DNA of 64,000 nucleotides from JAGGTJ01 sp964457545 (lineage in GTDB: Bacteria; Desulfobacterota; DSM-4660; Desulfatiglandales; Desulfatiglandaceae), in NCBI GenBank assembly GCA_964457545.1, contig CAYWEN010000006.1:1-64000 (forward strand). The letters run 5' to 3'. Position 1 is the first letter of the stretch. Each line of letters opens with the position of its first letter. The notes under the pieces are model-generated. The model was not told where the DNA came from. It was given only the letters and a program-made list of their open reading frames with translations, and did no database searches. Position numbers and translations under genes: made by a program. Below are positions 33,717-44,194 of the stretch, piece by piece.

Positions 33717-34128
33717 TGCGGAAATGGTGACTGATTGTAATGATGTTGCCCGGTTTAGGAACGGCATTTTATGGGGGGCTGTATCCATAGGGTTTTTTGC
33801 TGGGGTTTCACTTATGCTGTTTCATAAGCTGGCTGCAGCTAAGGGTATTTTCTTGGGAACCGGTTTTAGTATTATCAATTTTATTGTTATGGATTTTTTT
33901 ATCTTTTCACCTCTGGGCCATTCCCGTATGACTGCGAATCTGAAAGCCTTGCAGTCAATTGTAATCAGATATGTAATTCTGGCCATTCCTGTTGTTGTTG
34001 CTATTAAATCCTCGGCCTTTAATCTGCCTGCTGTAGTTGTTGGTATTTTTAGTGTTCAGATAACAATTTTGCTGTATTTCGTCGTGTTGAGACCCCTGTT
34101 GGTAGACAGAGGACACAATGATGGATAA
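33700..34128 (+). CDS. atpI: ATP synthase subunit I (AtpI)
   Basis: A 142-residue membrane protein with four hydrophobic segments: GILWGAVSIGFFAGVSLMLF, GIFLGTGFSIINFIVMDFFI, YVILAIPVVVAIKSSAF, and VVGIFSVQITILLYFVVLRP. AtpI proteins help assemble the c-ring, notably in Na+ ATP synthases. Its presence beside a mixed c-subunit set fits such a role. The 230 bases to atpB hold no gene that I can support. Confidence 0.75.
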   Translation: MTKKNNAEMVTDCNDVARFRNGILWGAVSIGFFAGVSLMLFHKLAAAKGIFLGTGFSIINFIVMDFFIFSPLGHSRMTANLKALQSIVIRYVILAIPVVVAIKSSAFNLPAVVVGIFSVQITILLYFVVLRPLLVDRGHNDG

Positions 34129-34360
34129 TCTATGTTTATGAAATTGTTTTTCTGGGTCTGTCTGGCAAGAGGGTTGTTCATAAGCAGTTAATTTTAGGAG
34201 CTGATTTTCTTGTTGGTTGCAGAGTCAGGGGAAAGAGGGCATTTTTGAAAATTCTTTTGCCGGTGGTATATGTAAAACAGCCTTTCAGTGTTAGTGTCGT
34301 TGACCCCTATACTGTTTTTCCTTATTATTATCTGAATAAACGATAACGCAAGGTGTTTGA

Positions 34361-36008
<1,648 letters not shown>

Positions 36009-36053
36009 ACCGCAAGGTTATTGTTGGTTTGTTAGGGATACGTTTGTTTTTAG

Positions 36054-36335
<282 letters not shown>

Positions 36336-36377
36336 GGTTATCTTTGCACGTGGGTTGAGGATTCTCAAATAACAGGT

Positions 36378-36464
36378 TTTGTTTGTAAGCCCCTTGTAAA
36401 GGCAAACAAATGCGTATTGATTTGTGAATATGTTAATTGTGCTGGATTCTTGCCTTGCAAGGCA
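36378..36464 (+). promoter_or_regulatory. Two stem-loops between atpE and atpF'
   Basis: TTTGTTTG-taa-GCC...GGC-CAAACAAA forms a hairpin at 36378-36410. A perfect 14-base palindrome, TGCCTTGCAAGGCA, follows at 36451-36464. Hairpins here could set the c:b stoichiometry by mRNA processing or partial termination. Neither has a T run directly after it. Confidence 0.45.
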
Positions 36465-36522
36465 TACAAACGCAAACAGAGTGGGCTGTACTGGCCTGGT
36501 ATGACACAGGATATTTATAATT

Positions 36523-36978
36523 ATGGGATTTGAAACAGTAGAAGGCCTTATAACCATTAATGCCACACTTTTTCTGCAAATTTTCCAGTTTCTGATTTTC
36601 ATGTTTATCATGGACAAGATCATGTTTCGGCCTGCACGCGAGGTCCTTAATGAAAGGCGGGAAAGTTTGTTTGCAAAGGAACAAGAGATTGACAGGTTTA
36701 GAAAAGAGGCTGTAAGGCTTAAAGAAGATTTGATAAAAATAGAAACCGAGGCAAAGCTTAAGGCTGCCCAGGAAAGGATGAGACAAAAAGAGGCTGCTAT
36801 TGCAGAGGCAGAGAAATTTTTTGAGCAATCAAGGGCTGAGTCAGCAAGAATCAAGGACGAGGCAATGGCAAATGTTCAGGATGCTCTGGATAAGGCAAAA
36901 CTTGAATTGAAGGAACATGTTGTGGATTTGGCTGACCAGATAACAGAGAAAATTGCTGGCAGGAGGATTACGGCTTGA
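36523..36978 (+). CDS. atpF': ATP synthase subunit b'
   Basis: A 151-residue stator subunit. It has one N-terminal membrane helix (ATLFLQIFQFLIFMFIMDKI, about 14-33), then FRPAREVLNERRE and a long charged coiled coil to the end. The pattern is the b/b' family (ATP-synt_B). Paired b' and b genes are typical of deltaproteobacteria and phototrophs. It overlaps the next gene by four bases (TTGA). Confidence 0.88.
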   Translation: MGFETVEGLITINATLFLQIFQFLIFMFIMDKIMFRPAREVLNERRESLFAKEQEIDRFRKEAVRLKEDLIKIETEAKLKAAQERMRQKEAAIAEAEKFFEQSRAESARIKDEAMANVQDALDKAKLELKEHVVDLADQITEKIAGRRITA

Positions 36979-37589
36979 AAACAAAGACAAGAAAACGTGT
37001 CTTGAGGTTTTTTTTCATTATTATTTGTTGTTTGCTGGGCAATGTTCTTTTAACTACCCATTCTTATGCTATGGCAGAGGGGCCGTCTCATGCCCGTTCA
37101 TTATATGATAATATAATGCTGTTTGTAAATTTTGGGATACTTGTTTTTCTGTTTGTCAAGTATGCAAAAAAGCCCCTTTTGGATTTTCTCAGGAATGAAG
37201 GTGTTAAGGTCAGGAAAAATTTTGATGAGTTAGATAAGCAATTGGCTGCTGCCAGAGCAGAAGTTGATGCAGAAAATGAGAAACTCAAAAATATTGAAGA
37301 ATACATTGAGCAGTTACGGAAAAATGTCATGGATATGGCCAAACGGGAAAAGGAAAAAATTATTAATGATGCCAAACTTGCTGCCTCTAAGATGGTTGAG
37401 GATGCTCAATCTTATGCTGAATATCAGGCCGGTAAAGCCAGGCAGATCTTGATTGATGAAGTAGTGGACAGTGCTATTGCACTGGTTGAGGATAGATTGC
37501 TTAAAGGTTTTTCCAAAAAAGATGATGCTCGTATGTTTGAAGATTTTATAAACAGCATGTCTCTATATGAGGGGAATCGTCCGGGATAA
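36975..37589 (+). CDS. atpF: ATP synthase subunit b with N-terminal signal-like extension
   Basis: A 204-residue b subunit. An extra hydrophobic segment, VLRFFFIIICCLLGNVLLTT (about 9-28), ends near HSYAMA, like a signal peptide. It precedes the usual membrane helix DNIMLFVNFGILVFLFVKYA (about 45-64) and KKPLLDFLRNEGVKV, then a coiled coil. Such leader extensions on b occur in deltaproteobacterial ATP synthases. TTG 36975 has AGGAGG at 36961-36966. Subunits delta, alpha, gamma, beta and epsilon do not follow, so F1 must be encoded elsewhere. Confidence 0.88.
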   Translation: MKTKTRKRVLRFFFIIICCLLGNVLLTTHSYAMAEGPSHARSLYDNIMLFVNFGILVFLFVKYAKKPLLDFLRNEGVKVRKNFDELDKQLAAARAEVDAENEKLKNIEEYIEQLRKNVMDMAKREKEKIINDAKLAASKMVEDAQSYAEYQAGKARQILIDEVVDSAIALVEDRLLKGFSKKDDARMFEDFINSMSLYEGNRPG

Positions 37590-37886
37590 CAGAGTGTCTT
37601 AAGTCGGTGTTTGTGATATTTGCATACAAAACAATTGGCCTTTTAAACTTTTTTTATTTTCTATGACATGTAAGTAAACCACATAGGTTTTTTACGTGCA
37701 GAAAATAGCAGGTTTAGATGGCCTTTTTTTATTTTTTATAACAGTATTTTTTGCCTGTTTCCTGTGAGGGCTTTAGGTGTTTTACACTTGGCATTGGGAT
37801 TGCAAGGATAGCCCCTCTGAATGGAAATTGATGTTTTTAAAGGTTCATTCATTATGGTTTTGCAGGCTTTGCCGGAGGACAGACAA
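37590..37886. other. Intergenic region after the Fo operon
   Basis: A T-rich stretch with no gene and no clean terminator hairpin. A possible upstream start for the DUF1573 gene at 37821 was rejected in favour of 37887. Confidence 0.4.
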
Positions 37887-38627
37887 ATGTATCAAGACTT
37901 AAGGTCTCTGTTTATAAGAAGTGTATTTGGCATATGTTTGATAGTCATCTGTTTGTTAATCTTTGCTTCGGATAGTGTTTCTGGACTTGCTCATGCTCCG
38001 AAGATATTTGTTGAAACTCCTGTCTTTGATTTTGAATCTGTAGATCAGGGGACAGTGCTTAAGCATGCATTTAAAATATTTAATCATGGTGATGCAGTGC
38101 TGAATATAAAAAATGTCAGGCCTGGATGAGGGTGTACTTTAACCTCCTTTGACAGGAAAATCCTTCCAGGTCGGAAAGGTGTTATATCAGTCCTGATTAA
38201 TACAAGGCATTATAAAGGCAAGATTGTCAAAAAAATAAAGGTGTATTCCAATGATCCTGAATCTAAGGTGATAACACTGACTGTTCTGGCAAATGTGAAA
38301 GTTCCTATTGATGTTTCATCTCAATATGTCAATCTGTTTGCTCGGGAAGGAGATATTGCAGCTGCAAGTATTATGATCAGGCCTGTTTTTAAAAGGCCTT
38401 TGAAACTTACACCTGTTTATTTTGATCTGCAAGACAGGATTGTTTACAGAATTGAGGAGTTGAAGAAGGGGAGATTGTTCAGAGTGAGTTTTCAATCCAA
38501 ACCATTGCCTCCCCAGTTCTTTTATGGAGAAATGAAAATAAAAACCAATTATCCTGAACATCCTGAAATTATTATTCGTATAAGATGCAAGATTGTTAAA
38601 AGACATGAAAATTCCCTGCGCAGGTAA
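37887..38627 (+). CDS. DUF1573 protein with in-frame UGA, probable selenoprotein
   Basis: A 246-residue product if TGA at 38127 is read through. It starts with a signal/anchor segment (SVFGICLIVICLLIFASD, about 12-29) and a DUF1573 immunoglobulin-like domain: PVFDFESVDQGTVLKHAFKI and GDAVLNIKNVRPG. The next codon is TGA, followed by GCTLTSF. Family members normally read RP-x-CGCT here, so the TGA sits exactly at the first Cys of CxC; it would be Sec81 with Cys83. The frame stays open and family-like for 165 more codons (ILPGRKGVISVLINTRHYKG, VYSNDPESKVITLTVLAN). ATG 37887 has GGAGG at 37873-37877. It ends one base before the rhodanese gene. A nonsense mutation is the alternative. Confidence 0.7.
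38127..38177 (+). promoter_or_regulatory. Candidate Sec codon and SECIS-like hairpin
   Basis: TGA at 38127-38129 is followed, 16 bases on, by a stem-loop at 38146-38177: CCTTT/AAAGG at the base, GAC/GTC in the middle and GGAA/TTCC around a five-base loop AATCC. The apical loop lies about 30 bases from the UGA, within the range of bacterial SECIS elements. The fold was drawn by eye and its fit to SelB is unproven. Confidence 0.5.
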
Positions 38628-38628
38628 A

Positions 38629-39120
38629 ATGAAGACATATCTTGCAAGGGCAGTAATGCAATCAGCATTTATTGTTTTGCTGTCTTTTTTGTGTGCCCTT
38701 GTGTCCAATTGTATTCGTGATACAAGGTTGCCTTTAATCGGGAAAGAAAATTCAGGACAGAATATTGATAATGGTGCATCTGAGGAAAATCTTGCCATTT
38801 CTCTTGATGAGGCCAAAAAGGCATATTTTTCAGGCAAGGCCTTGTTTATAGATGCAAGGTCATTAAAATTATATGCCGAAGGTCATATACGGGGGGCTGT
38901 CAATTTTCCTTTGGACGAATTTGATGAACATTTTGATCGTATAAAACCCCAACTTTTTAAAAAGGACCTGGTAATTACATATTGTGATGGTAAACTATGT
39001 GGTCTGGCACGGGAATTGGCCATGCGACTTTTTTTTCGAGGATGTGAACATGTCAGGTTCCTTGAAAATGGCTGGACAAGATGGAAAAAAAACATGCTGC
39101 CGGTTGCCTCTGATCGTTAG
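38629..39120 (+). CDS. Membrane-anchored rhodanese-like protein
   Basis: A 163-residue protein. It has an N-terminal anchor (FIVLLSFLCALVSN, about 14-27) and a single rhodanese domain: ALFIDARSLKLYAEGHIRGA (about 71-90) and the active-site loop ITYCDGKLCGLA with catalytic Cys119. The loop CDGKLC, with a second Cys at 124, is typical for periplasmic rhodanese-like proteins. It starts two bases after the DUF1573 stop, so the two are co-translated; the pairing with a Cys/Sec protein suggests sulfur or selenium redox chemistry outside the cytoplasm. The substrate is unknown. Confidence 0.85.
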   Translation: MKTYLARAVMQSAFIVLLSFLCALVSNCIRDTRLPLIGKENSGQNIDNGASEENLAISLDEAKKAYFSGKALFIDARSLKLYAEGHIRGAVNFPLDEFDEHFDRIKPQLFKKDLVITYCDGKLCGLARELAMRLFFRGCEHVRFLENGWTRWKKNMLPVASDR

Positions 39121-39368
39121 TTTAGATGTTTTACAGGATGTTAAGTTCTTGTCCAGATTAAAGGAAGATGTAGTATTTGGGATGTATGTACACAGGCACT
39201 GGATCGCATTGATGTCGTACAAAAGGCTCTTGTTTCTTGATTGAAAACCCTGTCCTGTACAAATACTGAATTGCGGATGGGTGTTACTGTATATATGGAC
39301 ATTTCATAGCAGAGAAAAATGTTTCAGGAAAAATATATTGACAAATTATTCATGGGGAGATCTTTGCA

Positions 39369-40250
39369 ATGAAGATACTTATTGTAGGAAGTTCAGGTAT
39401 GCTTGGAGCTGATTGTAAAGAGGTTCTTTCAGAGGAACACGAACTTGTAATGCCAAGTAAAGAAGACATGGATATTGTAAGTTGGGACGGAGTAATAGAG
39501 AATCTTCAAAGGATTAATCCTGATGTGATTATTAACTGTGCTGCTTTTACTGATGTTGATGCGTGTGAAACAGAGGAGTACATGTGTCAGCGTATAAATG
39601 TTGAGGGCCCCAGAAATCTTGCACAGTGTTCTGCAAGGTTTAATGCCAGGCTTATTCATATCTCCAGTGATTATGTCTTTGATGGTAAAAAAACAGTACC
39701 GCAGCCTTATTTTGAGGATGATGTCTTGAGGCCGTTGTCTGCCTATGGCGTAAGTAAAATGGAAAGTGAAAAGGCAGTGCGCGAAAATGCTCCTAATTAT
39801 ATTATTATCCGTACTGCATGGCTATATGGTATAAATGGTCCCAATTTTGTAAGATCTATAATAAAAAAGGCCCTCAACTCTGAACCACTAAAGGTTGTAA
39901 CTGACCAAATAGGTTCTCCTACATGGACATATCGACTTGCATTACAGATCAAGACACTGCTGAACAGTGATGCACGAGGAACATTCCACGCAACTGCAAC
40001 AGGTCATTGTTCCAGGTTTGAATGTGCGGAACACATTGTAAAAAAGCTGGATATTGATGCAAAACTGGAATCTTGCACTCTTGATGATTTTAAAAGTCCT
40101 GCGGTAAGGCCTGCCAACTGCATTCTGGAAAACCGGTTATTGAGCCGACAGGGTTTGAATGTTATGTGTTCCTGGCAGGAGGATTTGGATATGTTTCTGG
40201 ACAGGTTTAGGGATCAACTGCTCAATGAAAATGCCTCTGATTTTCATTAA
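39369..40250 (+). CDS. rfbD: RmlD-like dTDP-4-dehydrorhamnose reductase
   Basis: A 293-residue short-chain dehydrogenase of the RmlD type. It has the Rossmann motif ILIVGSSGMLG at residues 3-13, INCAAFTDVDACETEEYMC, the Ser in ISSDYVFDGKK, and the catalytic YGVSK motif (Tyr..Lys, about residue 133-137). It would reduce dTDP-4-keto-rhamnose to dTDP-L-rhamnose. The other rml genes are not here, so a different 4-keto sugar or a stand-alone role is possible. ATG 39369 follows GGGGAG at 39355-39360. Confidence 0.85.
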   Translation: MKILIVGSSGMLGADCKEVLSEEHELVMPSKEDMDIVSWDGVIENLQRINPDVIINCAAFTDVDACETEEYMCQRINVEGPRNLAQCSARFNARLIHISSDYVFDGKKTVPQPYFEDDVLRPLSAYGVSKMESEKAVRENAPNYIIIRTAWLYGINGPNFVRSIIKKALNSEPLKVVTDQIGSPTWTYRLALQIKTLLNSDARGTFHATATGHCSRFECAEHIVKKLDIDAKLESCTLDDFKSPAVRPANCILENRLLSRQGLNVMCSWQEDLDMFLDRFRDQLLNENASDFH

Positions 40251-40347
40251 CAGGCTAAACTTTGCTGGATGTTTTTCCTTTGATGTCAGAGGCGAAGCAT
40301 TTGGGGGTAATAACTATGACCTATTTAATTAGACAGGAATTTGAATA

Positions 40348-41274
40348 ATGAAAAAAGATTGTTTTGTATTTACTCTTGTTTTGTTCCTGTCATTGTTGTT
40401 ATTTGTGTCTGCGGGATGCATCCCCTTTACGTCTTCTGCAAAATCCGATGAGGGTGTTCAAACTTTTAGTGTATCTCACCTGAAAAAAAGGGTACTGGTT
40501 TTTCCTTTTGTTGATGAAGCTGGTTTGGGAAATAAAATCATAAGTACAGTTACACTGCATCTTGTGGCATCGCTTAATGAATCAGATGATTTTGTTGCTT
40601 GTATGTACAGAAGCCCTCTTAAATGTGAGATTGAAACATCGGATTCTCTTGATTCTTTTGGTATAATATGCAATTCCGATATCCTGGAACAGGCGCGAAA
40701 GGCAAATATGAACACCGTTTTAACAGGTATTGTTTATATGCAGGATTCAGGAACCAGGAAAAAGGGAATATGGCCTTTTGATAGTACTGTCCGGTCATAT
40801 ACTGTTTCTGTAGTTGTTAATGTGGTTGATGTTGTAAGCGGTACTCTTATGTTGAGCAAGAGGGATTGCCATGATCTTTTATTTTCCCTGGACAACGGTA
40901 AGCCCAAGAAGGATGAGATAGCAAAAAGGGCTGTTAATGAAGGTATTTTGTATATGCTCGATAAAATGTCGCCTGAGATTGTTCAGGTTATTGAAAAGCA
41001 GCTCTGGACAGGCAAGATAGTCTCTGTTGACAAGGATAATATTACGATAGGTGCAGGGATAGAAGCAGGAATCTTCAAGGGTATGATATTTAATGTTTTT
41101 GCAAAGGGAGAAGAAATAAAAACAGCAAGTGGCCGGTCGTACAATTTAATAGGAAAAGATACAGGCAAATTGCGTGTTACCGAGGTACATAAAACATTTT
41201 CTTTGGCCAAACCAATAAAAGGCGATTCTTTTGCTCCGGGGCAGATTATAAGACCATTTGTATCGGCAGACTGA
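40348..41274 (+). CDS. Lipoprotein with FlgT/CsgG-like features
   Basis: A 308-residue protein with a lipoprotein signal: hydrophobic VLFLSLLLFVSAG then Cys24 (lipobox VSAGC). The body starts with RVLVFPFVDEAGLGNKI, a CsgG/TolB-like strand-helix start, and continues with LTGIVYMQDSGTR. The last 90 residues (TGKIVSVDKDNITIGAGIEA, FKGMIFNVFAKGEEI) resemble the C-terminal domain of FlgT. It is likely an outer-membrane lipoprotein. No known partners lie next to it, so the function is open. Confidence 0.65.
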   Translation: MKKDCFVFTLVLFLSLLLFVSAGCIPFTSSAKSDEGVQTFSVSHLKKRVLVFPFVDEAGLGNKIISTVTLHLVASLNESDDFVACMYRSPLKCEIETSDSLDSFGIICNSDILEQARKANMNTVLTGIVYMQDSGTRKKGIWPFDSTVRSYTVSVVVNVVDVVSGTLMLSKRDCHDLLFSLDNGKPKKDEIAKRAVNEGILYMLDKMSPEIVQVIEKQLWTGKIVSVDKDNITIGAGIEAGIFKGMIFNVFAKGEEIKTASGRSYNLIGKDTGKLRVTEVHKTFSLAKPIKGDSFAPGQIIRPFVSAD

Positions 41275-41305
41275 TCAGGATGTTACACAGAGAATCTGTT
41301 TGATA

Positions 41306-43015
41306 TTATTGATTGGTACTGTTTAACAGCATATCCTTTGCATTCTCCAATGCCTGTTTTGTAATCTTGCGTCCACCTAAGAGCCGCGCTATTTCATTGA
41401 TTCTTTCTTCAATATTCAATTTGCATAGTATTGTACGTGTACGTTCGTTTTCAACCTCTTTTTTTACATAAAAATGTGTTTCTCCCTTGCTTGCTATCTG
41501 CGGAAGATGGGATATGCAAATCAGTTGATGATATTTGGCAAGAGAGACAAGTTTTTCTCCAACTGCAGATGCGGTTGGGCCACTAATGCCTGAATCTACC
41601 TCGTCAAATATAATTGTTTCTACAGAAGCACTTTTTGCAAGAAGGGTCTTTATTGCAAGCACTATTCTGGACAGCTCGCCCCCTGATGCTATTTTTGCAA
41701 GAGGCTTCAGGTCTTCTCCGATATTTGATGAAAACATGAATTCTATCTGGTCCAGTCCTTCGTTTGATAACCCAGAGTAATCATCTGCTGTCTCATTTGC
41801 AAGTAGTCTGTTTTCATATCTGTTTTTGAAACATACCTTGAATTGCGTTTCCTTCATATTAAGGAAATCAAGTTCTTTTTCCAATGCCTTTTCAAAGGAA
41901 AGTGCGTATTTTTTCCTCTTGCTGGAGAGGTGTTCTGCTGTTTTTATTGTTTTCTTGAACAGGACTGCTTGTCTTGCTTTTAGATCCTCAAGAAGTCTTT
42001 TTTTATCTTCAAGATTGTTTATGTTTGATATAAGACTTTCTTTGAATTGTATAACCTCTTTTAGTGTCTTGCCGTATTTTCTTTTCAGCCTGTTCAGCAG
42101 TTCAAGCCTTTCATTTATCTGTTCTAATCGTTGGGGATCAATCCTTACAGATTCCTGAAGATCTCTGATGGTTATTGCCACATCTTCTGTCTTCCATTTT
42201 ATTTCTTCAAGGGTATCTTTTGGTTGTGCAAAGTTTTGATCTATCTGTGCTGCCTTGTCCATATCGTTGGTGCAACGTGCAATTAAGGCAAGGGCTGAAT
42301 CCCTGTTCTCGTACAGTTCATGATAACACCTTGACAGTATTTCTATGAGTTCATTTGCATGTTGCAGGCGAATTTTTTCCTGGGTTAGGATCTGATCTTC
42401 ATCAGGAGTTATTTTTGCCTGTTCTATTTCATTGGCCTGAAATTCGATCAAATCCTCCTTTTCCTTGGTCCGGGATATCTCCTGTTCCAATTGTTTTATC
42501 TCTGCATTTAACAGTTGATATCTTGTAAACAGATGTGAATATTGATCTTTTTCCTTGCTCAGTCCGGCAAAATTGTCCAGGAGGAACAGATGATTTTCAG
42601 GATTCAGCAACAGTTGATGTTCATGCTGACCTGAGATGCTTATCAGATTTATTCCCAAGCGTGCAAGTGTTTGCAGAGTTGCTATTGTGCCATTAATAAA
42701 TATCCTGTTTCGTCCTTTGTATGATATGCTTCTTTTTATCAGCAACTCTGATTCAAAAGGGATGTCCAGTTCGTTCAGCATGGTTGAAATGGTACTGTTA
42801 TCAGAAAAACAAAACAGTGCTTCAACCGTTGCTTCTTTGCTCCCGCTTCTTATTAGTTCTGTTGAGGCCCTTTTGCCAAGAATAAGATTTACAGCATTTA
42901 TTATAATTGATTTGCCTGCACCGGTTTCCCCTGAAATAATGTTTAGCCCTGGGCTCAGATCTATTTCAAGATGCTCAATGATGGCAAAATTAGAGATATT
43001 TAACTGAACAAGCAT
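41306..43015 (-). CDS. recN: DNA repair protein RecN
   Basis: A 569-residue SMC-like ATPase for double-strand-break repair. It has Walker A GETGAGKS at 29-36, a long central coiled coil (about 150-370), the signature KIASGGELSRIVLAIKTLL and Walker B ETIIFDEVDSGISG in the C-terminal half, then ICISHLPQIAS. The length is normal for RecN. I chose ATG 43015 (MLVQLNISNFAIIEHLEID), which has AGG eight bases upstream, in preference to an in-frame start 24 bases earlier. It is convergent with the lipoprotein gene, 31 bases apart. Confidence 0.95.
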   Translation of the reverse strand: MLVQLNISNFAIIEHLEIDLSPGLNIISGETGAGKSIIINAVNLILGKRASTELIRSGSKEATVEALFCFSDNSTISTMLNELDIPFESELLIKRSISYKGRNRIFINGTIATLQTLARLGINLISISGQHEHQLLLNPENHLFLLDNFAGLSKEKDQYSHLFTRYQLLNAEIKQLEQEISRTKEKEDLIEFQANEIEQAKITPDEDQILTQEKIRLQHANELIEILSRCYHELYENRDSALALIARCTNDMDKAAQIDQNFAQPKDTLEEIKWKTEDVAITIRDLQESVRIDPQRLEQINERLELLNRLKRKYGKTLKEVIQFKESLISNINNLEDKKRLLEDLKARQAVLFKKTIKTAEHLSSKRKKYALSFEKALEKELDFLNMKETQFKVCFKNRYENRLLANETADDYSGLSNEGLDQIEFMFSSNIGEDLKPLAKIASGGELSRIVLAIKTLLAKSASVETIIFDEVDSGISGPTASAVGEKLVSLAKYHQLICISHLPQIASKGETHFYVKKEVENERTRTILCKLNIEERINEIARLLGGRKITKQALENAKDMLLNSTNQ

Positions 43016-43502
43016 GTTAAACCTGGAATTTGCATTCAATGTTTTGATGAAAAGATATCTTGCTGTGAAAATACATTTCGAAGTATGCCCAAAGATCAGA
43101 CTGTGTTTTTATGTTCAACAGTTTTTATCCATAAACGGCCTTTTCGCACAATCCCGGTGTCAATTTACAGGGTTTTTTCTTCCGCTCCAGCCCTCCTCCC
43201 GGCAGTCGCGTCAGAAAAACCCGCCGGCCCCTATTTATTGAGCTGTTACGGTCAGTATGCCTTGGATTCTATCATGCCGGCTTGATTCAGATATATCTTG
43301 AAAAGGCAGAATGTTCAAAAGTCTTTTTGTTTCAGATCATGGTCAAGCAGGTCAAGCAGGTTGACAAAAGATTTGGATTTCAGTAATTCTACACTGTATT
43401 TAATTATGACTTCAAGTGTTTACTGATATTGCTACAGGCATATTTTGTATGCAAGGCTGAAACCATATTCTGGCCTGTTTTTTTACAGTACAGGTGTCAT
43501 GT
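43016..43502. other. Divergent intergenic region recN / ahbB
   Basis: No gene is supported. It contains a dispersed repeat at 43121-43261. The remainder is A+T-rich, with the direct repeat GGTCAAGCAGGTCAAGCAGG at about 43340-43359. Confidence 0.5.
43121..43261 (+). repeat. Dispersed repeat copy upstream of recN
   Basis: GTTTTTATCCATAAACGGCC is followed by TTTTCGCACAATCCCGGTGT and CAATTTACAGGG, matching the copy after the YeiH gene. The end, CCCCTATTTATTGAGCTG then TTACGG at about 43229-43252, recurs at 49747-49769 as CCCCTATTCATTGAGCTT then TTACG. So two modules are combined here. Confidence 0.6.
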
Positions 43503-43967
43503 ATGATAGATGAACTGGATAAAAAAATCATAAGCTTGATACAGGGAGATATCCCTGTTGTTTCCAGACCCTTTGCCTTTCTTGCTGAAAAAGCAGGTAT
43601 AAGCGAAGAAGAATTTATAAGCAGGGTTAACCATCTTAAAAATACCGGGGTGATGCGCAGATTTGGCGCTACGCTGCGTCATCAGGAGGCAGGCTTTAAT
43701 TCAAACGCAATGGTTGCATGGTCAGTCCCTGAAGACAGAGTGGAAAAGGTAAGCAGAATATTTTCTGCTTTCAGGGAGGTCACACACTGTTATCAAAGAT
43801 TGCCTAAAAAAGACTGGCACTTTAATGTCTATACCATGATTCATGGCAGAGATAAGGCGCAATGTCATGAAACAGTAAAAAAACTTTCACTTGCAGCAGG
43901 TATGCATAAACACAAGCTTTTGTTCAGCCAAAAGGAGTTTAAAAAGACGAGCATGAAATATTTTTGA
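43503..43967 (+). CDS. ahbB: Siroheme decarboxylase subunit AhbB
   Basis: A 154-residue Lrp/AsnC-like protein of the Ahb/NirDLGH type. Markers are RRFGATLRHQEAGFNSNAMV, EVTHCYQRLPKKDWHFNVYT and MIHG. With AhbA it decarboxylates siroheme to didecarboxysiroheme in the alternative heme pathway used by sulfate reducers and methanogens. The GVMRRFGATLRH and TMIHG patterns favour AhbB over AhbA. The partner AhbA is not in this window. ATG 43503 has AGG nine bases upstream; GTG 43494 is an alternative. It lies upstream of hemL, which supplies the same tetrapyrrole pathway. Confidence 0.85.
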   Translation: MIDELDKKIISLIQGDIPVVSRPFAFLAEKAGISEEEFISRVNHLKNTGVMRRFGATLRHQEAGFNSNAMVAWSVPEDRVEKVSRIFSAFREVTHCYQRLPKKDWHFNVYTMIHGRDKAQCHETVKKLSLAAGMHKHKLLFSQKEFKKTSMKYF

Positions 43968-43998
43968 TATATTTGTAAGAAAGCTGTAGCGATAAAGA

Positions 43999-44148
43999 GT
44001 TCCAATCCATAAAATGGCCTTGTGCAATCTGCGGTATTTATTGTGCGGCGTACTTGTATCCCTGTCATTGATTTTGCCCAAAAGTTTTCATTTATGGATT
44101 GGAAATTCACTGTTGCCCGCAGCCCATTTATGGATAGGCACTGATAAG
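43999..44148 (+). repeat. Dispersed repeat copy between ahbB and hemL, two inverted arms
   Basis: The most complete copy. The left arm GTTCCAATCCATAAAATGG (43999-44017) is inverted at TTTATGGATTGGAAA (44091-44105). It continues with TTCACTGTTGCCCGCAG, a second TTTATGGATAGGCAC, and CTGATAAGG. The right half matches the copy at 22556-22610 for most of its length. Confidence 0.65.
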
Positions 44149-44169
44149 GCCGGCAGATGGCCTTTTTTT
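44146..44169 (+). terminator. Terminator-like hairpin in the hemL leader
   Basis: AAGGCC-ggcagat-GGCCTT followed by a T run forms a compact rho-independent-type terminator that ends 25 bases before the hemL start codon. It could end ahbB transcription or attenuate hemL. It sits at the right end of the dispersed repeat. Confidence 0.55.
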
Positions 44170-44194
44170 AAAAAACGTTAACAGGTCAGGTAAC

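Noticed and set aside
38127..38129. TGA in DUF1573 as a simple nonsense mutation (pseudogene)
   Set aside because: Its position at the first Cys of CGC, the intact downstream frame and the hairpin make a Sec codon more likely, though not proven.
43014..43241. 75-codon frame upstream of recN
   Set aside because: It spans the dispersed repeat and has no family pattern.
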